Positions 35,789-44,419 of a DNA stretch of 64,000 nt are shown here, one piece after another. Both the position numbers and the translations under genes were made by a program. This DNA comes from Thermodesulfobacteriota bacterium (lineage in GTDB: Bacteria; Desulfobacterota; WTBG01; CAIYCZ01; CAIRTM01), in assembly GCA_028278025.1 (NCBI GenBank), contig JANQFE010000138.1, positions 25,323 through 89,322 of the forward strand. Reading direction: 5' to 3'. Positions within the stretch are counted from its first letter, which is position 1, and the number at the start of each line of letters is the position of its first letter. The notes under the pieces are model-generated. The model did no database searches and was not told where the DNA came from. It was given only the letters and a program-made list of their open reading frames with translations.

Positions 35789-37708
35789 ATGAAAATGGCG
35801 GCGAATAAAACAGTCCAAAACACATGCCTACTTTTGCTTGTCATACTATTTGTATCTTCAGGATTGTTGTATAGCTTTTTTACACCCCTGTGGAGCCCGC
35901 CAGATGAGGAAAGACATTTTGCCTATTGTGAGTATATTGCCCAAAACCATAAACTGCCCAGCCTGATTCCTGATGATGAAGGAGTTCGTATCACCGAAGT
36001 AACCCACCCACCTTTGTACTATTTGATCGGCTCGCTCTTTTGTAGGGAAGATGGGTCCATAATCCATGAAAAAGTTATATTAAATGACGGGCCAGGAATA
36101 AGGAATATCATGCATCCCGATGATGAAGCACGCTTCCCCTATTCAGGCAAGGCTAAATCGGCACATTTAATCAGGGTTTTTTCAATTGTGCTTGGAGCAA
36201 TCAATGTAGGCTTTATTTTTTTATTTGCCTTAAAAATTTTTCCCGGTGAGGTACTGCTTGCGTTTGCTGTAGCAGTCTTCGTAGCTGCCAATGCCCAGTT
36301 TCTGCATATCTCCGCTTCGGTATCTAATGAAATAATGAGTTCTACTCTCTGCACAATACTACTCTATAACCTGTTTGGTTATTTAAAAGGACCGGTTGCT
36401 TATAAGCATAACGTTGTAACCGGCATTTTGCTTGGATGTGCGTTGTTGACCAAAATTTCGACAATCATCTACGTACCGGTAACGCTGGGCGTGCTTGTCT
36501 GGTCTTTTGTTCGCAAAGGGAAAAATCCTTTAGGCAGTATAGGAGTGCTCTTGTTTAGTGCATTGTGCGTGTGCGGGTGGTGGTATGTGCGGAACTGGAT
36601 AATGTATGGTGATCCCACTTTTTCGAAAGCCTTGGTTGAAGTGCTCCCTTTTACTACGCGAAATCAGCCGGTAACACTTGATACGTTAATCAGGGAGTAT
36701 ACAGCATTTTACACATCATTTTTTGGTTATTTTGGGGCATTCCAGGTTCCGATTCCAGGGGTGCATTTAACTATATACGGTATTATCATCTTCCTGGGAA
36801 TTGCCGGATTGGTGAAACTGTTTATTAGCAAAGAACTAACATCCCTGCAAAATCAGTTATTCATTACATTGATGGCTGCAATTCTGATTGCAGGTGGTTT
36901 GTTTGTACTGCTGAATATAAAAGCGTATGCTTTTATGGGTAAATATCTTTTTATTGTAATTGCGCCACTTGCTATCCTGATCTGTGTCGGTTTTCGTTCT
37001 GTTTTTCCATTACAGGTGCGCAATTATGTCCTGGGATTGCTTATCATGGTGTTTGTCGGTTTAAATGCACACATTTTTTTCAAGGTTTTAAAACCGGGTT
37101 ATATAGAACCCCGTTTAATCAAGGGGGCTGATCAGCAAGAAGTTTGTTGCTGGACAGATCAGATTACGCCCCATAATAGTATCGGACAAACATTTACCGC
37201 CAAGAAAAATAATCTGTGTGCACTGCGCGTCATGTTTTATAATCATGAGAAAAGCACGAAAAAAGGCACGGTAACTTTTTATCTCAAGGAAGCGAACCAA
37301 ACAGGCCGGGACCTTTATCAGATTGATTTGGAGATTAACAATATTCATGCAACCAGGTTTTTTTTCATTTTTCCGCCGTGTGCTGATTCTGCTGAAAAGC
37401 AGTATGAATTCGGATTTCGATCCACTCTGACTCCCGGCAAAGGAATTTCTTTATGGTATGAGAAGGAGGATTGCTATCCCGAAGGCCATATGCTTGCCAA
37501 TGGTAAAGCCGAACCAGGGGACTTATACTTTACAGCATATTATTTTACCGGTTCTAAGCCCCTAACAGAGTGGGAGGGTGTAACACAAACGGTAAAAAGG
37601 CAGGGTGAATATGTTGGTGTAAGGGAACTGCAACTGTATGTTGAAATGCCTAAAAAAATGAGAGAAAGGTCTTTAACCCATAAAAAAATGATACGTGCAT
37701 ATCAATAA
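35789..37708 (+). CDS. Polytopic GT-C/DUF2142-like glycosyltransferase with beta-rich C-terminal domain
   Basis: A 639-residue protein. Residues about 10-435 hold some eleven membrane helices. The first extracytoplasmic loop has PLWSPPDEERHFAYCEYI and THPPLYYLIG, the pattern of GT39-related and DUF2142 proteins, where the DE pair is thought to be catalytic. The last 200 residues are soluble and beta-rich (IGQTFTAKKN, LRVMFYNHE, GTVTFYLKE), like a jelly-roll carbohydrate-binding or sensor domain outside the membrane. The ATG has no ribosome-binding site of the usual kind. Repeat copy C1 ends 11 bases before it, so the element occupies the normal leader region. Confidence 0.78.
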   Translation: MKMAANKTVQNTCLLLLVILFVSSGLLYSFFTPLWSPPDEERHFAYCEYIAQNHKLPSLIPDDEGVRITEVTHPPLYYLIGSLFCREDGSIIHEKVILNDGPGIRNIMHPDDEARFPYSGKAKSAHLIRVFSIVLGAINVGFIFLFALKIFPGEVLLAFAVAVFVAANAQFLHISASVSNEIMSSTLCTILLYNLFGYLKGPVAYKHNVVTGILLGCALLTKISTIIYVPVTLGVLVWSFVRKGKNPLGSIGVLLFSALCVCGWWYVRNWIMYGDPTFSKALVEVLPFTTRNQPVTLDTLIREYTAFYTSFFGYFGAFQVPIPGVHLTIYGIIIFLGIAGLVKLFISKELTSLQNQLFITLMAAILIAGGLFVLLNIKAYAFMGKYLFIVIAPLAILICVGFRSVFPLQVRNYVLGLLIMVFVGLNAHIFFKVLKPGYIEPRLIKGADQQEVCCWTDQITPHNSIGQTFTAKKNNLCALRVMFYNHEKSTKKGTVTFYLKEANQTGRDLYQIDLEINNIHATRFFFIFPPCADSAEKQYEFGFRSTLTPGKGISLWYEKEDCYPEGHMLANGKAEPGDLYFTAYYFTGSKPLTEWEGVTQTVKRQGEYVGVRELQLYVEMPKKMRERSLTHKKMIRAYQ

Positions 37709-37825
37709 CGGGATATGTACTGATTGTCGTGCAACTATATCTTTCTAGCACCTGTAGTATTTTGCACCATGCGTTAAGATATGTCAACAACACGAAATGT
37801 CATACTACCTGCTTGTCCTTTTTGT

Positions 37826-37854
37826 TTGACACATAGTAGGGTCCTTCCTATAAT
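37826..37854 (+). promoter_or_regulatory. Consensus sigma-70 promoter of lysC
   Basis: TTGACA at 37826-37831 and TATAAT at 37849-37854 are both perfect and are separated by exactly 17 bases. Transcription would begin near 37861. This rules out the upstream TTG start at 37855 for the aspartate kinase and supports the ATG at 37906. It is the strongest promoter match in the window. Confidence 0.85.
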
Positions 37855-37905
37855 TTGGAGACAGGACTTTTAGCAACTGATTTAAATTTTAATTCGAGGA
37901 TGGTC

Positions 37906-39288
37906 ATGAACTATATTGTACAAAAATATGGCGGTACGAGCTTGGGAAAAGCCGAACGCATGCGCAGTGTTGCAGAAATTGTTAAAAGCTCTCTGGGAAA
38001 AGACCGGGTGGTTGTTGCTCTTTCTGCAATGAGCAGTTATGTCAAGGCTGAAGGGACTACAAGTAAATTAATTGAAGCAGCGCAAGCGGCTGTATCCAAA
38101 GGAACTTTTTTTAATATTATTGACCATCTTGAAGAACATCATGTTGCAACCATAAAAGCACTTATGAATGGTAAGCCACAGGAGCAGGTAATAGACCAAG
38201 TTGATGCTGAAATAAAATCTTTAAAATCTTTTCTTGAGGCCATTAGTGTTATTGGCGAAATTTCACCACGCTCGCACGATGTTATTATCAGTACAGGTGA
38301 GAAACTTTCCGCCTGTATTTTTGCAGGGCTGCTTAACAGCATGGGAATTGATGCCGAATATGTAAATCTTGATTCGCTGGTAGATAAGCCTTTTAGTGAA
38401 GCAAATAATGAATTTTATGAGTTTGCCCGTAAGCGTTTAAAAAAAATTATTGAAAAATGCGGATATAAAATACCGGTCCTGACCGGCTATTTTGGATTTG
38501 TACCTAATGGAATAATACAGAGTGTTGGGCGAGGTTATACCGACTTGACTGCCGCTTTGGCTGCGGCGGCAGTCGGAGCCAGTGAATTACAGATTTGGAA
38601 AGAGGTTGACGGAGTTTTTTCTGCTGATCCGCGCAAAGTGGAAGAAGCCGTGGTGCTGGAAAGTATCAGCCCAGAGGAGGCTGCCGAGCTCACCTATTAT
38701 GGTTCAGAGGTAATTCATCCATTTACCATGGAACAGGTAATGCGGGCAAACATACCAATTAGAATCAAAAATACCCTTAAGCCTGATGTTCCGGGTACAA
38801 TTATTGATCCCCATGTTAGTAATATGATCTCTGCAAAACCAGCCACTGCAGTTACTGCAAAAAGAAACATCACCGTAATCAATATAAACTCGAATCGGAT
38901 GCTGATGGCTTATGGCTTTATGGCAAAAGTATTCAATATCCTTGCAAAATATGGTATTATCATCGACCTTATTGCTACCTCTGAAGTAAATATTTCAATG
39001 ACAATTGAAAATATTGAAAACATTGAAAATCTTGATAAAGCAATAACCGAGTTAGAAAGCCTTGGAACCGTATCGCTTCAAAAAAAATTGGCAATTTTAA
39101 GCCTCGTAGGGAGGGGGCAAAAGCATTGTGTAGGACTTGCCGGTAAGATGTTTGCTGTGCTGGGTAAAGAAGATATAAACATTGAAATGATTTCCCAGGG
39201 GGCTTCCGAGATAAATATTTCCTGTGTTATCGAGGACGAGGTTGCAGACCGGGCACTTAAAGTGATTCATAATGCTTTGGTGAAATAA
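37906..39288 (+). CDS. lysC: Aspartate kinase
   Basis: A 460-residue aspartokinase that phosphorylates aspartate at the entry to lysine, threonine, methionine and diaminopimelate synthesis. KYGGTS lies at residues 7-12. Other catalytic landmarks are STGEKLSA, the TDLTAAL loop and EVDGVFSADPRKV. The C-terminal 150 residues contain two ACT regulatory domains (ITVININSNRM, and later GRGQKHCVGLAGKMF), so feedback inhibition by an end product is expected. The frame is open from 37855, but the promoter lies there and GAGG sits 6 bases before ATG 37906. The length and ACT arrangement fit the monofunctional type. Confidence 0.93.
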   Translation: MNYIVQKYGGTSLGKAERMRSVAEIVKSSLGKDRVVVALSAMSSYVKAEGTTSKLIEAAQAAVSKGTFFNIIDHLEEHHVATIKALMNGKPQEQVIDQVDAEIKSLKSFLEAISVIGEISPRSHDVIISTGEKLSACIFAGLLNSMGIDAEYVNLDSLVDKPFSEANNEFYEFARKRLKKIIEKCGYKIPVLTGYFGFVPNGIIQSVGRGYTDLTAALAAAAVGASELQIWKEVDGVFSADPRKVEEAVVLESISPEEAAELTYYGSEVIHPFTMEQVMRANIPIRIKNTLKPDVPGTIIDPHVSNMISAKPATAVTAKRNITVININSNRMLMAYGFMAKVFNILAKYGIIIDLIATSEVNISMTIENIENIENLDKAITELESLGTVSLQKKLAILSLVGRGQKHCVGLAGKMFAVLGKEDINIEMISQGASEINISCVIEDEVADRALKVIHNALVK

Positions 39289-39348
39289 TTTTTGCATTCT
39301 TGTTTTAAATATTTTCAACAAAACCTTGAAGAAAGTCTTCAGATATCA

Positions 39349-40038
39349 ATGGATAAGGGTGCTGTTGTACTGTGTAGTGGTGGTGTTGATTCCACAACCG
39401 TTCTGGCTATAGCACAGGAGCAGGGCTATAGTCTTTACAGCCTCAGCTTTTGTTATGGACAGCGACACAAGATTGAGCTTTCTGCAGCTCGAAAAGTAGC
39501 TCAGGCATTTAATGTTGCAAGGCATTTGATTCTGGATATCGATCTTGGAAAAATCGGGGGATCTGCTCTTACCGAAAACGTAGAAGTGCCCAAAGATAGG
39601 TCATTGAACGATATTGCGGGGGGTATCCCCACAACCTATGTACCGGCTCGTAATACTATATTTCTTTCCTATGCACTTGCCTGGGCTGAGGTGCTTAATA
39701 TTTATGATATTTTTATCGGTGTTACTGCCGTTGATTATTCAGGCTATCCTGATTGTCGTCCGGAGTATATCGAGGCGTTTGAAACTATGGCAAACCTGGC
39801 AACAAAGACAGGTGTTGAGCGTCGAATGATTCGGATCAACGCCCCTTTGATACATCTTTCAAAAGCACAGATTATTAAAAAAGGCAGACAGATGGGTGTT
39901 GATTACAGCCTCACTCATAGCTGTTATGATCCTACTATGGATGGAAAAGCCTGTGGTCGTTGCGACAGCTGTAAACTGAGGCGCAAAGGTTTTCAGGAGG
40001 CCGGCATTGTAGACCCTGCCAGTTATGTATATGTTTAG
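39349..40038 (+). CDS. queC: 7-cyano-7-deazaguanine synthase
   Basis: A 229-residue QueC, which uses ATP and ammonia to turn 7-carboxy-7-deazaguanine into preQ0, the precursor of queuosine in tRNA. The PP-loop is CSGGVDSTT near residues 9-17, followed by [20 protein letters not shown] and [21 protein letters not shown] are conserved in the family. Four zinc cysteines are at the end: SCYDP, then ACGRCDSC. The frame is open from 39292, but ATG 39349 begins the conserved domain. It follows lysC closely (about 60 bases) and may be read from the lysC promoter. Other que genes are not in the window. Confidence 0.93.
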   Translation: MDKGAVVLCSGGVDSTTVLAIAQEQGYSLYSLSFCYGQRHKIELSAARKVAQAFNVARHLILDIDLGKIGGSALTENVEVPKDRSLNDIAGGIPTTYVPARNTIFLSYALAWAEVLNIYDIFIGVTAVDYSGYPDCRPEYIEAFETMANLATKTGVERRMIRINAPLIHLSKAQIIKKGRQMGVDYSLTHSCYDPTMDGKACGRCDSCKLRRKGFQEAGIVDPASYVYV

Positions 40039-40059
40039 CCCGCATTATTCATGACTATT

Positions 40060-40180
40060 AGCGGCCAGCCTGCGGCATCGGGCTGCGTGCTTCAGGCTAT
40101 GTGCTCGCAAGAACAGCTACTTTCTTGATTACCAGATATCGCTCGCACCGCCTTTGCAGACCAACCCGATGCTGCGCGTG
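40060..40180. repeat. Hairpin repeat element, divergent copy D
   Basis: Downstream of queC lies a relative of the C1-C3 elements without their CTAG ends. The core GCTCGCACCGCCTTTGCAGA at 40141-40160 matches the same place in C2 and C3. GGCTATGTGCTCGCAAGAAC near 40095-40114 matches the C3 core. The stem arms are different again: GCATCGGG at 40075-40082 pairs with CCCGATGC at 40165-40172. It runs directly into the second repeat at 40185. The boundaries are approximate. Confidence 0.5.
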
Positions 40181-40184
40181 CCGG

Positions 40185-40252
40185 CAGGTTTCTTTGTAGT
40201 AAACACCAGGGGATAGTGTGTTCACTACATGCTGATGAATGATGCGGGGTAG
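40185..40252 (+). repeat. Second repeat family, copy A (68 bp)
   Basis: This 68-base segment beginning CAGGTTTCTTTGTAGTAAA and ending GCGGGGTAG recurs at 52285-52352 with seven mismatches (61 of 68 identical). The 17 bases before it (GATGCTG...) are also similar in both copies. It lies after the queC stop and abuts hairpin element D. Both copies follow the 3' end of a rightward housekeeping gene. It has no coding frame conserved between copies. Confidence 0.75.
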
Positions 40253-40300
40253 GATATAGTGTTTAGGGTGGTCGGCAGTCAGGAAATTGGTTCGTATGTT

Positions 40301-41146
40301 TTAATCTGTGGATAACTGTTTCAGGTAGGAAACTATACACTGGATTGATTCCTCAGGGGTTGAAGCGCCGGCTGTAATGCCAACATGCCTGGCATCTTTA
40401 AACCACTCTTTTTGCAGATCCGCCGTTGACTCGATCCAATAACTCCGCTGGTTTAACGATTTTGAAATTTCATATAACCTTTTTGTATTTGCACTGGTTT
40501 TTGAACCGATTATAATCATGACATCATTTTGTAGAGGAAGTGTTTTAATCTCCTTTTGCCTGTCCCGGGTTGCCTTGCATATTGTATTGAAAAACATCAG
40601 GTCCTTAATCTGGGGCCTTAACGCTTCCAGTATTGCCTTTACGTTTTCCAAACTCTGGGTTGATTGTACAACAACTGCGGCGCGCTGCAGGTTCTTAATT
40701 TTATCCGGTGAGATGCTATCGGGATTTTCGATTACAATAGCCGGTGAGTGAATTTGGCCTATGATCCCGCGTACTTCGTCATGGTCTTTGTCGCCTATGA
40801 TAATGAGCCGATACCCCTTTTGTTCCATATCTCGGGCAATGCTGTGAATTTCTTTCACTTTAGGGCATGTTGCATCAATGATTCTATAGCCCAGTTCTCG
40901 AGCTTTTGTGATAGTTGCCTTTCCGGTTCCATGGGCACGGATTAAAAGAGTTTTACCTGTCCCATCTGAGAGATGATTGACTTTAACTATACCGGTTTTT
41001 TTTATCTCCTTTACAACTGCTTCATTGTGTACAATATCGCCAAGCATTTCTACAGGTTTACCCTGTAAAGCAGTTTGCTGAGCTAACTTAACTGCTCTTT
41101 TTACACCGAAACAAAAGCCGGCAGATTTTGCCAAAGTGATTTCCAT
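40301..41146 (-). CDS. ispH: 4-hydroxy-3-methylbut-2-enyl diphosphate reductase
   Basis: A 281-residue IspH (LytB), the [4Fe-4S] enzyme that makes IPP and DMAPP in the last step of the MEP isoprenoid pathway. The three cluster cysteines are visible: C12 (AGFCFGVKRAV), C94 (DATCPKVKEIH) and C190 (NTICKATRDRQ). GDIVHNEAVV, RAHGTGK and GDKDHDEVRG give the substrate-binding His and the catalytic Glu. TAGASTPE closes the site. The length is that of standard bacterial IspH. It is convergent with queC across the repeat-bearing gap and divergent from cobO. Undecaprenyl phosphate for the glycosyltransferases depends on this pathway. Confidence 0.95.
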   Translation of the reverse strand: MEITLAKSAGFCFGVKRAVKLAQQTALQGKPVEMLGDIVHNEAVVKEIKKTGIVKVNHLSDGTGKTLLIRAHGTGKATITKARELGYRIIDATCPKVKEIHSIARDMEQKGYRLIIIGDKDHDEVRGIIGQIHSPAIVIENPDSISPDKIKNLQRAAVVVQSTQSLENVKAILEALRPQIKDLMFFNTICKATRDRQKEIKTLPLQNDVMIIIGSKTSANTKRLYEISKSLNQRSYWIESTADLQKEWFKDARHVGITAGASTPEESIQCIVSYLKQLSTD

Positions 41147-41405
41147 ATTTTTGTCTTGTTCATCTATGAATATGTTTGATCACTACACAGCATGTATGTG
41201 ATCTGTTTGCAGGGGCATCAAAACAATGTTTGATTCGATACGCTTGCTAACCGCACGGATAACAATGAGTACTGCCACGTTAAAATATAATTGCCCATAG
41301 ATGTGCAACTGTTATAATATTAACTAAAATAATATATCAATCAAGAATTAACTTTTAAAATATAGTGCCAGTATTCATACCAAGTCAATTGTTAAAGGAG
41401 AATCT

Positions 41406-41921
41406 ATGAAAGGTTATGTGCAGGTATATACCGGAGACGGTAAAGGCAAGACTACAGCCGCATTTGGTTTGGCCCTGAGAGCGGCAGGTGCAGGTCTCAG
41501 GGTTTTTATTGCCCAGTTTGTCAAAGGCATGGATTACAGTGAACTTAAGGCCTTGAAACGTTTTGACGATTCCATTACGTTGCAACAGTATGGTACCGGC
41601 TGTTTTATTTTCGGCGAACCCAAAGATGCCGATGTGCAGGCAGCATGTCAGGGATATAAAAAGTTACAACAAATTGTTTCATCCGGAATGTATGATGTGG
41701 TCATACTTGATGAGGCCAATATTGCAGCATATTATAACCTGATTTCGGTCGATGACCTTGTAGAACTCATCCAAACAAAGCCGGAAAATGTTGAGCTGAT
41801 TATTACAGGCAGATATGCTCATGAAGAAATAATTAACAGGGCTGATCTGGTGACTGAAATGCGGGAGATAAAACATTATTTCCACAAGGGGGTCGAAGCC
41901 CGTACGGGCATTGAGAAATGA
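41406..41921 (+). CDS. cobO: Cob(I)alamin adenosyltransferase (BtuR/CobO type)
   Basis: A 171-residue corrinoid adenosyltransferase that transfers the adenosyl group of ATP to cob(I)alamin or cobyrinic acid diamide. The Walker A loop GDGKGKTT is at 10-17 with FGLALRAAG after it; FIAQFVKG, VVILDEANIAAYY (Walker B) and ITGRYA are all CobO/BtuR landmarks. AAAGGAG lies 6 bases before the ATG. It stands alone, with no riboswitch visible in the 259 bases upstream. It points to cobalamin use or salvage, in line with four B12-binding radical SAM enzymes here, although those need not use the adenosylated form. Confidence 0.92.
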   Translation: MKGYVQVYTGDGKGKTTAAFGLALRAAGAGLRVFIAQFVKGMDYSELKALKRFDDSITLQQYGTGCFIFGEPKDADVQAACQGYKKLQQIVSSGMYDVVILDEANIAAYYNLISVDDLVELIQTKPENVELIITGRYAHEEIINRADLVTEMREIKHYFHKGVEARTGIEK

Positions 41922-41951
41922 TAAAAATGGTAAGGGATTGAAAGGTGCTTT

Positions 41952-42611
41952 CTATTGTTGGAGTCTTACCAGTTCATTTTTTAGTCTGTTTTTCATCCGC
42001 AGCTGGTTTTCAATCATATCTTGGGTATTTTTTATTTGCATATCAACGTTTTTAATTTTTTCTTCAGCGTCAAGAGCTTTACTCTGCTCAATTTCAATTT
42101 TTTCCTGGCGCTCATTAGTGCTGAGATAGGTATTGGTTCGGATGTTTAAATCTTTAATTTGGCTGTCTGCCCTCTGTTTGTCCTGGAGATATTTTGCTCG
42201 CTTGTTCAGATACGTGTTTTTATTTTTTTCAAGATTGATGATATTTGTCTCTATAACATTTATTCTGTCTGTTAGATCATCAATTATTTCCTGTTTCTGC
42301 TCAGCATCGGACACTGCAGCTGTTTCCAGCAACTCTTCATCAGCACTTTCAGATAGCACCGCTAAAGGGTAATACATACCCCGACTACTTAACATGCCAT
42401 CACTTGCAGTTATATGTTTAATCATTCTCAAAGGTATTCCGGCAGTCCCGCCATCCATAAAAAAGAAGACCGTTGAACCTTCTTCCCAGTATTTTGCAGT
42501 TTCCAGGGCGTTGCCGTTTTTAAGCTGAATGGTGAAAAAAACGGCTTCTGCTGTACACGTTATACATAGTAGTGTGATACCCAATACTATGGTAATCATA
42601 CGTCTCATCAT
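41952..42611 (-). CDS. Exported coiled-coil protein of unknown function
   Basis: A 219-residue protein with a cleavable signal peptide (residues 1-23, with a TAEA/VFF-like cleavage site). A short beta-rich segment follows, FFTIQLKNGNALETAKYWEE and VFFFMDGGTAGIPLRMIKHI, which resembles the small domain that precedes coiled coils in some secreted proteins. From about residue 95 to the end it is a long charged coiled coil (DLTDRINVIETNIINLEKN). I do not recognise a named family. A periplasmic or envelope structural role is plausible. It is convergent with cobO and lies downstream of the zinc-ribbon and galE-like genes on the same strand, with a 260-base gap. Confidence 0.75.
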   Translation of the reverse strand: MMRRMITIVLGITLLCITCTAEAVFFTIQLKNGNALETAKYWEEGSTVFFFMDGGTAGIPLRMIKHITASDGMLSSRGMYYPLAVLSESADEELLETAAVSDAEQKQEIIDDLTDRINVIETNIINLEKNKNTYLNKRAKYLQDKQRADSQIKDLNIRTNTYLSTNERQEKIEIEQSKALDAEEKIKNVDMQIKNTQDMIENQLRMKNRLKNELVRLQQ

Positions 42612-42871
42612 ACTATCCCCACTGCATACTATTAATAAAAGCAGTCATATTTTTAAAATAAATTATCAAAAATAATAAAAAATAAATTAACAATATAGGT
42701 AACCATTTTTTTGTCTAAAAATATATATCGTATAATATAGACAATTTCTTAAGAATAATTTGGAGTTGTTACTATATGTTTGCGATAGCTTTGCTTGGAT
42801 TATGAGAATAGTTAAGGAATGCTTTGTTTTTTGGAAGCATATCAGGCGGTTGCACACAGGGTTCTTACATA

Positions 42872-43162
42872 CTATTGCCCCCAGCGATCATCTATAACCT
42901 GTATCTTTATTATTTTATGCTCAGCCTCTTCTTCGGCAATAGATCGTTCTTCGGGTGTTAGGACATTATCAAAACAGTAAGAACATACACCTGTTTTGTT
43001 AACACACGATTTTTTAACATTACACAGGACACATGTTCTTACTGAGATAGCCTTGGCAATTCTTTGTGAATTTCTCAAGAGTTCAGCAGTTGATGATCTC
43101 TTTTTTGCCCTGATTTCATCAAGGTCCAAAATGTTATTTTTTTCTGTCGGCATATCAGCCAT
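42872..43162 (-). CDS. Small zinc-ribbon-like protein, 96 aa
   Basis: A 96-residue hypothetical protein. The N-terminal half is charged and helical (LDLDEIRAKKRSSTAELLRN). The middle has a CxxC-(x)5-C-(x)6-CxxC arrangement, C44, C47, C53, C60 and C63 (CVLCNVKKSC and CSYCFDN), which suggests one zinc ribbon with an extra cysteine. An acidic tail ends DDRWGQ. I recognise no family. The start could also be the Met at residue 4, and no clear ribosome-binding site is seen. It lies 26 bases downstream of the galE-like gene, so it is probably in the same transcript. Confidence 0.6.
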   Translation of the reverse strand: MADMPTEKNNILDLDEIRAKKRSSTAELLRNSQRIAKAISVRTCVLCNVKKSCVNKTGVCSYCFDNVLTPEERSIAEEEAEHKIIKIQVIDDRWGQ

Positions 43163-43188
43163 AGTGATTGTATATATTTTTCAAACAG

Positions 43189-44109
43189 TTATAAATTATT
43201 TTTAAAGTATTCAACAGTTTCTTCAAGACCTTCCTGCAAGATCGTTTGAGGAGCCCACCCTAATTCCTTTTGGGCCCGGTCACATGAAAGGACACTACGC
43301 AGCTGTTCACCGGGCAGGGGTGGGCCATGTTTCTCAGCCACAGAAAAACCGCACATAGATTTTAGCATAGAAAACAATTGGCTGACACTGGTTTCTAATC
43401 CGGTGCTTATATTTATTTCACCGGTGAAATCGTGTTGCAATGCTAAAAGGTTAGCTCTGGCCACATCTTTAACATACACAAAATCCCTTGTCTGCTCACC
43501 GGTACCGTTAATTACAGGCTGCTCTGCCTGCAGCAGTTTGAGGGTAAAGATTGCTACCACACCTGCCTCGCCGTAGGGGTCCTGCCGTGGTCCGAAAACA
43601 TTGCTGTAGCGTAAAACAGTATAGTTCAAACCGTATGTCTGATGATAAAAATAAAGATATTTTTCTGCAGCGAGCTTGCCGACCCCATACGGACTGAGGG
43701 GTCGCAGAGGGTGGTTTTCATCAGCCGGAAAATAATCATGCTCACCGTATATGGCGCCTCCGGTAGATGCAAATACTATTTTTTTTACATTGTGCTTAAC
43801 CGCAGCTTCAAGTAGCTGAACGGTTCCCCTGATATTGATATCCATGTCGTGGAGCGGATTTTTTACAGAGGAACTCACAGAGATTTGAGCAGCATGATGA
43901 ACAACAACATCGGGTCTTACATCTTTAAATATTTGTTCAACGGACGGATCCGTAATGCTGATATGGTAGTGTTGGGCCTGGTCAGGAATATTCGCTTTGC
44001 ACCCGCTTGAAAGGTCATCTATAATTATAATCTGATTTCCGTTGCTAATGAGAATATCGGCAACATGCGAACCAATAAAACCTGCGCCGCCTGTTAGAAG
44101 TATTTTCAT
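43189..44109 (-). CDS. NAD-dependent sugar epimerase, UDP-glucose 4-epimerase-like
   Basis: A 306-residue extended SDR. TGGAGFIGSHV at the N-terminus binds NAD, followed by IDDLSSG, HHAAQISVSSSV, FASTGGAIYGE and the catalytic pair in YGVGK. RYSNVFGPRQDPYGEAG and TRDFVYVKDVARANL are characteristic of GalE-type 4-epimerases, usually acting on UDP-glucose, UDP-GlcNAc or a uronic acid. AGGGGGTGAT directly before the ATG is a strong ribosome-binding site. It probably supplies a UDP-sugar for the glycans assembled by this organism. The zinc-ribbon gene follows 26 bases later. It is distinct from the SDR in the heptose operon, with which it shares only the fold. Confidence 0.87.
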   Translation of the reverse strand: MKILLTGGAGFIGSHVADILISNGNQIIIIDDLSSGCKANIPDQAQHYHISITDPSVEQIFKDVRPDVVVHHAAQISVSSSVKNPLHDMDINIRGTVQLLEAAVKHNVKKIVFASTGGAIYGEHDYFPADENHPLRPLSPYGVGKLAAEKYLYFYHQTYGLNYTVLRYSNVFGPRQDPYGEAGVVAIFTLKLLQAEQPVINGTGEQTRDFVYVKDVARANLLALQHDFTGEINISTGLETSVSQLFSMLKSMCGFSVAEKHGPPLPGEQLRSVLSCDRAQKELGWAPQTILQEGLEETVEYFKNNL

Positions 44110-44419
44110 ATCACCCCCTGTTTTGGAAGAGTCTCATACAATGACTGTTCAGCAATATAATCAGAGATAAGAATACACTATTGCTATAGTATTTGAAAAA
44201 CATAGTACCTGGTTATACCCTGCATCAGGATATCAGTCCGATGACGCTTTTTGTTTATGTAAAGTAAATATCATAAAAAATCAAGTTATTTAAGATTGCT
44301 CAAAGAAAAGTTTTATGTTATGCAAACGCTTAGAAAGCTGAATAGGTATGTGCATAATAGGTGTAGCTGTTAATTTCATATGCTACCCTGAGAAAAAACC
44401 GATCTAAAGAAAATATGCC
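44110..44419. other. Divergent intergenic region between galE-like and selA
   Basis: About 310 bases with an AT-rich centre separate two divergent genes and should hold both promoters. No clear consensus boxes, repeats or small genes stand out. Confidence 0.45.

Noticed and set aside
37855..37905. Upstream TTG start for aspartate kinase
   Set aside because: It lies directly after the -10 box of a perfect promoter, before the likely transcription start, and adds residues absent from the conserved N-terminus.
41147..41405. Cobalamin riboswitch upstream of the adenosyltransferase gene
   Set aside because: I looked for the B12-box sequence and the surrounding stems and did not find them in the 259 bases before the gene.
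42776..42805. A 9-codon frame after TATAAT and GGAG, resembling a leader peptide
   Set aside because: No regulated gene follows on that strand; the next gene reads leftward. The match is too short to support.
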